Below are positions 1 to 9,900 of a stretch of 64,000 bases of DNA, one piece after another; the stretch's first letter is position 1; every line of letters starts with the position of its first letter. The stretch lies in NCBI RefSeq assembly GCF_045679555.1, contig NC_092098.1, forward strand, positions 20,180,038 to 20,244,037. The letters run 5' to 3'. The position numbers were made by a program, and so were the translations under genes. Under the pieces are notes generated by a model. That model was given only the letters and a program-made list of their open reading frames with translations. It did no database searches and had not been told where the DNA came from. Source of the stretch: Salvelinus alpinus (Eukaryota; Chordata; Actinopteri; Salmoniformes; Salmonidae).

Positions 1-900
1 TATGATAGATCCAATGTGTGATTTGGAAAAGATTTAGGTAGGGGTTCCCAATAACTTACAGTAGCAGTGGTTTGATTGTGTACATCTTTCCATTGTAAGG
101 GATGATCATGTGGTATAGTAATGGACAGTGATCATGAGTGAAACATCTGATCTGAAGTCGGCCCTGGCCTTTCCGCAAACAAACTGAAAAGGCAACCTCA
201 TCTGCTGACAGCAGAAAACGCTGATAGAATAAAATCCAGGAGGGATATACTGTATTGTGTTCACACAGCATAAGGAACAGTACAACAATTCAGTGCATAC
301 GCTTTCCTTACAATTTCATAATAACGCAGATTTAATCTCATGCCAAGCGCCATAGCAAGCGTTTCTGTATTTAATCTGATAAACGAGGCATGGGTGCATC
401 TGTATTAGTAATTAGCAGGGAAGGAAACAGCAGGGAGAGGAGGTGCAGGCAGACAGAGCTCCTTCACATCACTTCAGCCTCAGCTTAACATAGAGGAGGA
501 CCATACTTACCAGCCCTGAAGGGCCCTCAAGAGCCTGATCAATGGTAAATACACACACATGCACATTGCACAAAGGCATAATTACACAAATATTGCTGCT
601 ACAGACACACACAGTGTGTGCATACCATTCTATTCAGAGCCATTTTAGTTGATAATGTACGTGGTTAACATGCACAAGCTCTCCCTTCTGCCAACCATCA
701 TCACACAGGCATGCTAATTAAAGAGACTGGATCTATGCTACTATCGTATCAATATACTGGTATGTCTGGAACTCAACTGTCTCCCCTTTAAACTCATGGT
801 TGAACTTCATACACCTGACATCTTTTGTGGAAGACATTTCCAAGTCATTTATTCCATAGGAGCCTAAGGATGTACCAGTCAAGCACTGTGAACAATCATG
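1..900. other. left flank, no gene recognised
   Basis: AT-rich non-coding sequence with no ORF I recognise. The only structured point is a 24-base stretch on the minus strand (534 down to 511) flanked by a good acceptor and a strong donor, reported as a finding. Confidence 0.5.
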
Positions 901-924
901 AAGAATCAGTCAACAAAATAGGTT

Positions 925-2462
925 ACCTCAAATCAAATTTAATTTGTCACATACACGTGTTTAGCAGATGTTATTGTGGGTGTAGCGAAATGCTTGTTTC
1001 CAGCTCCAACAGTGCAGTAATATCTAACAAGTAATATCTAACAATACACACAATCTAAAGTAAAGGAATGGAATTAAGAATATATAAATATTTGGATGAG
1101 CAATGTCAGAGCAGCATAGACTAAGATACAGTAGAATAGGATAGAATACAGTATATACATATGAGATGAGTAATGCAAAATTTGTAAACATAATTAAAGT
1201 GATTAGTGTTCCATTATTAAAGTGGCCATTGATTTCAAGTCTATGTATATAGGGCAGCAGCCTCTAATGTGCTAGTGATGACTATCTAACAGTCTGATGG
1301 CCTTGAGATAGAAGCTGTTTTTCAGTCTCTCGGTCCCAGCTTTGATGCACCTGTACTGACCTCGCCTTCTGGATGATAGCGGGGTGAACAGGCAGTGGCT
1401 CAGTTGGTTGTTGCCCTTGATGATCTTTTTGGCCTTCCTGTGACATCGGGTGCTATAGGTGTCCTGGAGGGCAGGTAGCTTGTCCCCGGTGATGCGTTGG
1501 GCAGACCGCACCACCCTCTGGAGAGCCCTGCGGTTTCGGGCAGTGCAGTTGCCATACCGGGCGGTGATACAGCCCGACAGGATTCTCTCAATTGTGCATC
1601 TGTAAAAGTTTGTGAGGGTTTTAGGTGCCAAGCCAAATTTCTTCAGCCTCTTGAGGTTGAAGAGGCGCTGTTGCACCTTCTTCATCACACTGTCTGTGTG
1701 GGTGGACCATTTCAGTTTGTCAGTGATGTGTACGCAGAGGAACTTGAAGCTTTCCACCTTCTCCACTGCGGTCCGGTCGATGTGGATAGGGGGGTGCTCC
1801 CTCTGCTGTTTCCTGAAGTCCACGATCAGCTCCTTTGTTTTGTTGACGTTGGGTGAGAGGTTATTTTCCTGGCGCCACACTCCCAGGGCCCTCACCTCTC
1901 TGTAGGCTGTCTCGTCATTGTTGGTAATCAGGCCTACTACTGTTATGTCGTCTGCAAACTTGATGATTGAGTTGGAGGCGTGCGTGGCCACGCAGTCATG
2001 GGTGAACAGGGAGTACAGGAGGGGCCTGAGCACACATCCTTGTGGAGGTGTTGTTTCCTACCTTCAACACCTGGGGCAGCCCGTCAGGAAGTCCAGGACC
2101 CAGGTGCACAGGGTGGGGTTCAGATGAGCAGCATAGTCAATGAGCAGCATTCTTACATAGGTATTCCTCTTGTCCAGATAGGATAGGGCAGTGTGATGGC
2201 GATTGCATCGTCTGTGGATCTTTTGGGGCGGTAAGCAAATTGAAGTGGGTCTAGGATGCCAGGTAAGGTAGAGGTGATATGATCCTTGACTAGTCTCTCA
2301 AAGCACTTCATGATGACAGAAGTGAGTGCTATATAGCGATAGTAATTTAGTTCAGTTACCTTTGCTTTCTTGGGTACAGGGTCAGTGGTGGATGTCTTGA
2401 AACTGTGAGGACAACAGACTGGGATAGGGAGAGATTGAATATGTCCGTAAGCACTCCACCTC
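925..2462 (-). mobile_element. 5'-truncated non-LTR retrotransposon (LINE), minus strand
   Basis: The plus-strand left part (about 925-1060) is the AT-rich 3' tail seen at several places in this window, with the sense 'tttgtcac' block near a run of simple A/T. Reverse-transcriptase coding sequence follows on the minus strand. The copy is cut off on its 5' side near 2460, as expected for target-primed insertion. The clade (Rex/L2/CR1-like) is a guess from general appearance. It is degenerate: conserved text continues beyond the open frame at both ends. Confidence 0.75.
1272..2033 (-). pseudogene. LINE reverse transcriptase, C-terminal part
   Basis: A 253-codon open frame carrying the RT catalytic box FADDITVVG near its N terminus. 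It continues with the thumb-like region of fish LINE ORF2 proteins (SFKFLCVHITDKLKWS, then a Cys/Arg-rich tail ending LLDSHH). The fingers and palm upstream of the catalytic box and the whole endonuclease are missing, so it cannot be active. It is a transposon relic and not a host gene. Confidence 0.75.
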
Positions 2463-3002
2463 AGTATGATTCAGTGACATCATAGCTAGGTTAAATATAT
2501 ATATATTTTTTAAGTATGATGGTGGTGCGGCACTATAGTTATACAACCACCAGGTGGCATCAGATGATTCAGTTAGTAAAAAGTGAAACCTGATGAGACA
2601 GAGTAGTAGTTACCCAGAGCAGTCACGCTTGACAAGCTGTAGATGTCAACAGTGAATTATTGATGTGTTTCAATGGTCCCCAATTATTTAACCCACAGGT
2701 TATTTAACCCAATTATTTAACCCACATTAGGCACTCTAGCAGAGTTTCACCTCTTTACCTCAATGGGGTTCTTGCTCTCTCTGAAATAACCATACCTAAG
2801 GTTAGAAATATGGGTTTGAGATTGAGATGCAATACCTTATAGTGAAATAACGTTAATGTGTGCAATGTGTACACATATACTTTGTTTTAATATCACAAAT
2901 AAATCTCCTGTCACAGAATGACAGCTAAATAGGCAATACAATGATAATAGAAGAAGCACGCAGTGAGATCTTCCTGTACATTTTGCCCCATTACATTTAA
3001 CA

Positions 3003-3058
3003 TTTAAGTCATTTAGCAGACGCTCTTATCCAGAGCGACTTACAAATTGGAGTGCTAC
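3003..3058 (-). mobile_element. HpaI-type SINE tail fragment
   Basis: The plus strand reads catttagcagacgctcttat followed by ccagagcgacttac, the reverse complement of the conserved body/tail of the HpaI SINE found complete at 44514-44672. No tRNA-like head is present, so only the 3' end survives here. Confidence 0.7.
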
Positions 3059-3864
3059 AAAGTGCCCCATGATTAGGGAAGTGGTGTGTTCACTCACACC
3101 TACACACAGAGAATCACAGGAGGTCTGGACAATGTTACAATATTTAATTTATTAACTATGATACAGATCACATAAGGCCTTCATCTTCATTACACCATTC
3201 TCAGTCAGACAAATCCCATGGTTTGCTGTAGATGCACAGTACTTCATCTTTCACTTGTTTTAAGCTACTGTATTTCACTTTCATTGTTCTCACACTAATT
3301 TCATGTTTTAAAATAATGAAAATGGTTGAACCTTCTCCCTTGGTGTGTTCTTAAATCATGCACTAAACTGAAGTGGCCTTAAACCATTCACAAAATTGTA
3401 AAAATTGACTTTCAATCATTGAAATACACACAATTTTTTTTTTCTACCATTGACTAAAGGGCAAAGTGTTAGACCCCCTAACATACAAATAAACAACCAT
3501 TTTACTATAGTATGCTCTCTTCTTTTTCTCTCTCATTTCCCAGCAGATCTGTCAGAGTTGTGTCAAAAATGAAGTGATGCAGCCACGTAGGTTCTCTGAG
3601 CCAAAGTCACATTCTACTGGGACAGTTTGTTCTCCTACCAATCTCCCATCTGATCTTTTGTGCGTGTGGTAATACTGTACTGCACTGCCCTGGACTGGGT
3701 GAGGAGTAACTGCAGCATTAGTCCATCAGAGATAACTGGCTCCCACAGCAGGAAAACCCCAAAGATAAGTACCAGTGAGTGATCCCAAGTATTAATTATT
3801 TGACCCTCAATACAACCAATAGCTTTGACTGATCTGTTCTGAACTGGCAGCATGAGCAACATCC

Positions 3865-4090
3865 AAGATGGCTGACATCGAGTACAGCCATGCCTCCTGG
3901 CCAATCCTCCGTCATCCCCACAAGATGGCTGACATCGAGTACAGCCATGCCTCCTGGCCAATCCTCCGTCATCCCCACAAGATGGCTGACATCGAGTACA
4001 GCCATGCCTCCTGGCCAATCCTCCGTCATCCCCACAAGATGGCTGACCGAGTACAGCCATGCCTCCTGGCCAATCCTCCGTCATCCCCAG
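3865..4090. repeat. 57-bp tandem repeat, four copies
   Basis: Unit starts aagatggctgacatcgagta and ends catccccac. Copies begin at 3865, 3922, 3979 and 4036. Copies 1-3 are practically identical; copy 4 has lost two bases after 'gctgac'. The period is a multiple of three, so several frames stay open through it on both strands. Those frames are by-products of the repeat and have no recognisable family. Confidence 0.9.
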
Positions 4091-4552
4091 AAGATGCCTG
4101 TGGCACTCTTATGGGGCAACATTTATCTGATAGAAGAATCCAGAATATAGTAGGAGTATTCATTCAACTACTTTACATTGACTGCATGTTTGTTTTCTAC
4201 AAGAGAGAGGACAGTTGAACACCAACATACACCCCATAGTATACTGGAGCTATAGTAGTTACTCTTGCCATTCCTGAGCATGAGTCCAAACACACGTGCT
4301 CCATCTCTATAGGATATACTATACTGTTATTACTATACTGTAGTTAATTGCAGTGGCAGTGTATTCTGTATGCACACCGTGCCTCATTTTAAGGTCGTTA
4401 ATATTAGATGAGTACAAAGAGCTCAATTGGCTAGATACCCACAGCAACATATCCAGCAACCTATCATTTTGCAATAGGGTAGTGGTTTCCATGGCCACCA
4501 GATAGCACAGTGGAACAGACACAGTACATGTAGAGGCCTGGCCTGGTATTTT

Positions 4553-4740
4553 TTTTGTTTTACCTTTATTTAACTAGGCAAGTCAGTTAAGAACAAATTC
4601 TTATTTTCAATGACAGCCTAGGAACAGTGGGTTAACTGCCTTGTTCATGGGCAGAACGACAGATTTTTACCTTGTCAGCTCTGGGATTCGATCTTGCAAC
4701 CTTTCGGTTACTAGTACAACGCTGCTACCTTCCACCCCCA
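4553..4740 (-). mobile_element. tRNA-derived salmonid SINE (SlmI-like), reverse orientation
   Basis: The plus strand starts with the reverse complement of the SINE tail (tttatttaactaggcaagtc), followed by the reverse complement of the body (ccttgtcagctctgggattc, then a B-box-like cgatcttgcaacc). The tail matches those of the SINEs at 21040, 46005 and 50690. The family name SlmI is from memory. Confidence 0.65.
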
Positions 4741-5905
4741 GTATGACTAACCTCACCCTTGTCATGCTACTGTCTGATGTTACTGTCAATCATTCCCATA
4801 ATCAATCTTCAATGTGGCCAATTTAATCATCAACCCCTAACTTATGGAGTGGATCTGACATCTCAACCAAGAGCATTCCTCTCCTGGATCCTAAAGGGTC
4901 TGATTAACTGACCCTGGCTCAAACTCACTTTCCTAAACACTACCACTCAAACCAGGTGACTTCCTTAGTCAAAACATCAGTAAAGCAACAGCAGTCCTAG
5001 AAGAGGGGAAACTCCAGGCTATTCAAACCTGCATGCTCAGAACTATTTATAACATGGCTAAGAGGAATATGAAACCGATATTATGGTTGGGTTTTCCATG
5101 GGGTTATAAAGTGAGCCCTGAATCACTTAACACTTATATAATAACAGGATCGTGTTAACGAGTCGCTTTACTACTGCCACACCCACCCGGCCATTAAAAC
5201 AAACTAGTCAATTGATCAAGGTTGCATTTCATGGAACTTAACACTATAATTTAAAAGTGCTTCAGATAAGTATGAGGATACAAAAACAAGGGTTTGGATG
5301 TAAACAACGTTTTGATCTGCGAAGGACCCTTCAGAGAGGCAATGGGTATGGTTCCTTGAGCTGTGAACTCAACACACTAAAACATTCTGACCTAACAACC
5401 CCCTTTTAAAAACAAAACCCCTACAACATTCTGACCATTAAAGTGCATCCCTGGATGTTCCCACCCCAACCCCCTAGCAGGGGCCCTACAGGCAGACAGG
5501 GAGGCTCCCCTCACTGCTGTGTGTACGTTACCAACTACAGCCCTGAGAGAGGCACAGTCCATACATCCAGTGGCTACTTTCATTAACAAACAGAACATTT
5601 AAAAAATATTATACACAAATAAAAACATGGTGATGGGCACAAATCATATCTTCCAGCTTGACATGGAGGCTTGGACTTTTTTAAAATCGTAGTGTATTGT
5701 TAGGGTAAGAACGGTTGGTTGGCAGAGAGATGCTTACTGTAACAATGACACCCACTCTGTTCTGCCCCCAGCACTCCTGTGAGTGAGTCGTAGAGTCAGG
5801 TTATCAGGGGCTATAGGGGGTGGAGTGGACGGGTCAGCATGGTGATCTGCATTGGCACACAGGTGACAGGGGCGGGGCAGCAGGACGCTGTTCACAAGTG
5901 GCAAG
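4741..5905. other. intergenic, downstream of arhgap35
   Basis: No coding sequence recognised. The right end may include part of the arhgap35 3' UTR if that UTR is longer than the first poly(A) signal suggests. Confidence 0.4.
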
Positions 5906-5911
5906 TTTATT
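5906..5911 (-). terminator. candidate poly(A) signal of arhgap35
   Basis: Reads AATAAA on the minus strand, about 310 bases past the stop codon of arhgap35. If used, it gives a short 3' UTR that contains the 22-bp tandem repeat at 6009-6196. Mammalian ARHGAP35 has a much longer 3' UTR, so other sites further downstream (lower coordinates) are possible. Confidence 0.3.
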
Positions 5912-6008
5912 TGTCAAACACTCCTCGTCTCCTCTCTCTGTTTACATGTTATTATCAACGACCGAACAATGTACTGTCAGTATGTATGTTTTTGTGTGTG
6001 TGTAAGTG

Positions 6009-6196
6009 ACTAAGGTCCAGCATCATCAGATCAGGTGTGCAGCAGCATCCGATCAGGTGTGCAGCATCATCAGATCAGGTGTGCAGCAGCATCAGATCAG
6101 GTGTGCAGCAGCATCAGATCAGGTGTGCAGCAGCATCAGATCAGGTGTGCAGCAGCATCAGATCAGGGGTGCAGCAGCATCAGATCAGGGGTGCAC
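6009..6196. repeat. 22-bp tandem repeat, about 8.5 copies, in the arhgap35 3' UTR
   Basis: Unit gtgtgcagcagcatcagatc plus 'ag'. Copies start every 22 bases (for example 6079 and 6101), with few substitutions. It lies immediately past the stop codon of arhgap35, so it should be transcribed within the 3' UTR. The period is not a multiple of three and contains no stop, so all plus frames stay open through it. Confidence 0.9.
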
Positions 6197-6220
6197 CATC
6201 TGTTCCCTTCTCAGTGTCTC

Positions 6221-6626
6221 TCACAGTGTCTCTTGCTCGGTGGGGGTATGGTGGGGGTGTTGGTGGAGGGGGGTCAGGAGGGACTGCAGGGGAGACTGGG
6301 GGGTGGTGGGGGGCGACTGCTGCAGAGGGCTGAAGTGCGTGGCGGTGGAGGGAGGGGAGGAGTGGTAGCAGGAATTGGCAGAGCCCCCGGTGAGGGTGGT
6401 GGTGGGGGAGGCAGGGAAGCCAGCCAGGCCAGTGGGGGAGTCCAGGAGGGGCTGGTTGTAGAAGAAGAAAGCACACTGGTGGATGAAGGTCTCGATGATT
6501 GTCTGGTAGGTCCGCGTGGCCGTCAGGGCGTCCATGGTGGTGAAGTCTGGCCGCATCAGAGTGGGCCAGAAACAGATGGACAGATTCTCACTGGTCATCA
6601 GGTTCTGTCTGCTCAGCTGGCTCACC
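6221..6626 (-). CDS. arhgap35: arhgap35 coding exon 6 and stop
   Basis: 406 bases after acceptor cccag. Starts [20 protein letters not shown], then PTLMRPDF and [19 protein letters not shown], which complete the RhoGAP domain. Then a low-complexity Pro/Ser/Thr tail that ends [10 protein letters not shown] with TGA at 6223-6221. The mammalian tail is similarly Pro-rich and also ends in -TL. Confidence 0.95.
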
Positions 6627-6924
6627 CTGGGAGATACAACACAATACACCTCCATCAACAACAGCATGACAACAGCTACTAGTGTAATAACATTATTACA
6701 CAGGTGTAAGAGCTACTTGATGATACATGTTACAAAACATGCAAATGGTTTCAGTCACAATGCAGTCAGGGCCAAGGTCATAGAATGGAACAGTTAGCCA
6801 GTCTGATCTGCACTCACTTGTGTAAGTGGCTCATGACAAATCTGAAGACGTCATAGTTCTCCCTGGGGAACCTCCTCAGTACATCCTTCATGGTGTACAG
6901 CCTCTGTTCCCTGTCGTTGATCTC

Positions 6925-6980
<56 letters not shown>

Positions 6981-9900
6981 CAGGAGGGAAGGGGTCAACA
7001 CTATGACTCATATGTTATCAACACTGTTACTCCATCTGTTACTCCATATGCAGCACTACATACATACACTATATATACACGAGAGTATGTGGCCATCCCT
7101 TCAAATGATTGGATTCAGCTATTTCAGCCACACAGCCATGCAGTCTCCATAGACAAACTTTTGGCAGTAGAATAGCCTTACTGAAGAGCTCAGTGACTTA
7201 GCACCGTCATGTCATTTACAACAAGTCAGTTCGTCAAATTTCTGCCCTGCTAGAGCTGCCCCGGTCAACTGTAAGTGTTGTTATTGTGAAGTGGATATGT
7301 GTAGGAGCAGCAACTGTTTAGCCGCGAAATGGTAGGCCACACAAGCTCACAGAACGGGACCGCAGAGTGCTGAATCACCTAGCATGTAAAGATCATCTGT
7401 CCTCGGTTGCAACACTCACTACCGAGTTCCAAACTGCCCCTGGAAGCAACGTCTGCACAAGAACGGTTCGTTGGGAGCATCATGAAATGGGTTTCCATGG
7501 CCGAGCAGCAGCACACAAGCCTAAGATCACGCAATGCCAAGTGTCGGCTGGAGTGGTATAAAGCTCGACGCCATTAGACTCCGGAGCAGTAGAAATGCGT
7601 TCTCTGGAGTGATGAATCATGCTTCGCCATCTGACAGTCCGACCGACTAATCTGGGTTTGGCGGATGCCAGGGGAACGCTTCCTGCCCCAAAATATAGTG
7701 CCAACTGTACACTTTGGTGGAGGAAGAATAATGGTCTGGGGCTGTTTATCATGGTTCAGGATAAGCCCCATAGTTCTACTGAAGGGAAATACAATGACAT
7801 TCTGGTTTGTCGAGATCGGTGTGGAACAACTTGACTGGTCTGCACAGAGCCCTGATATCAACCCCATCGAACACCTTTGGGATGAATTGGAACGCAGACT
7901 GTGAGCCAGGCCTGATCGCCCAACATCAGTGTCCGACCTCAGTAATGCTCGTGGCTGAATGGAAGCATGTCCCCGCAGCAATGTTCCAACATCTAGTGGG
8001 AAGCCTTCCCAGAAGAGTGGAGGCTGTTACAGCAGCAAAGAGGGACCAACTCCATATTAATGCCCATGATTTTTAATGAGATGTTCAACAAGCAGGTGTC
8101 CACATACTTTTGGTCATGTAGTGTACATACCTACATACATATTAGTATATTGTGTACAGCTTTCTCGAGAACAAAAAACAGACAGTTGAAGTCGGAAGTT
8201 TACATACACTTAGGTTGGAGTCATTAAAACTCGTTTTTCAACCTCCACAAATTTCTTGTTAACAAACTATAGTTTTGGCACGTTGGTTAGGACATCTACT
8301 TTGTGCATGACACAAGTAATCTTTCCAACAATTGTTTACAGGCAGATTATTTCACTGTATTACAATTTCAGTGGGTCAGAAGTTTACATACACTAAGTTG
8401 ACTTAAACATCTTGGAAAATTCCATAAAATGATGTAATGGCTTTAGAAGCTTCTGATAGGCTAATTGACATAATTTGAGTCAGTTGGAGGTGTACCTGTG
8501 TACGTATTTCAAGGCCTACCTTCAAACTCAGTGCCTCTTTGCTTGACATCATGGGAAAATCAAAAGAAATCAGCCAAGACCTCAGAAAAAAATTTGCAGA
8601 CCTCCACAAGTCTGGTTCATCCTTGGGAGCAATTTCCAAATGCCTGAAGGTACCACGTTCATCTGTACAAAAAAATAGTATGCAAGTATAAACACCATGG
8701 GACTACGCAGCCGTCATACTGCTCAGCAAAGAGACGCGTTCTGTCTCCTAGAGATGAACATACTGTGGTGCGAAAAGTGCAAATCAATTCCAGAACAACA
8801 GCAAAGGACATTGTGAAGATGCTGGAGAAAACAGGTACAAATGTATCTATATCCACAGTAAAACGAGTCCTATAGCGACATAACCTGAAAGGCCGCTCAG
8901 CAAGGAAGCCACTGCTCCAAACCCGCCATAAAAAAGCCAGACTTCGGTTTGCAACTGCACATGGGGACAAAGTTCGTACTTTTTGGAGAAATGTCCTCTG
9001 GTCTGATGTAACAAAAAATAGAACTGTTTGGCCATAATGACCATCGTTATGTTTGGAGGAAAAAGGGAGATGCTTGCAAGCCGAAGAACACCATCCCAAC
9101 CGTGAAGCACGGGGGTGGCAGCATCATGTTGTGCAGGAGGGACTGGTGAACTTCACAAAATAGATGGCATCATGACAAATGAAAATTATCTGGATATATT
9201 GAAGCAACATCTCAAGACATCAGTCAGGAAGTTAAAGCTTGGTCGCAAATGGGTCTTCCAAATGGACAATGACACCAAGCATACTTCCAAAGTTGTGGCA
9301 AAATGGCTTAAGGGCAACAAAGTCAAGGTATTGGAGTGGCCATCACAAAGCCCTGACCTCACTCCTATAGAAGATTTGTGGGCAGAACTGAAAAAGCGTG
9401 TGTGAGCAAGGGGGCCTACAAACCTGACTCAGTTACACCAGCTCTGCCAGGAGGAATGGGACAAAATTCACCCAACTTATTGTGGGAAGCCTGTGGAAGG
9501 CTACCCGAAACGTTTGACCCAAGTTAAACAATTTAAAGGCAATGCTACCAAATACTAATTGAGTGTATGTAAACTTCTGACCGATTGGGAATGTGATGAA
9601 AGAAATAAAAGCTGAAATAAAATCATTCTTTCTACTATTATTCTGACATTTCACATTCTTAAAATAAAGTGGTGATCCTAACTGACCTAAGACAGGGAAT
9701 TTTTACTAGGATTAAATGTCAGGAATTGTGAAAAACTGAGTTTAAATGTATTTGGCTAAGGTGTATGTAAACTTCCGACTTCAACTGTATATCCTCATCC
9801 CACCCCTCTATGAGAGGTCCTCCCCAAACCCTTAGCCTGTAATAACCTGATACTTTCACAATCACAAGAATATCTCACCCTGCTCCATGTTTTTCTGAAC

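Noticed and set aside
6035-6682. Long plus-strand open frame across the 22-bp repeat and the last arhgap35 exon
   Set aside because: It is antisense to the conserved exon 6 and open because the tandem repeat has no stop; no family resemblance.
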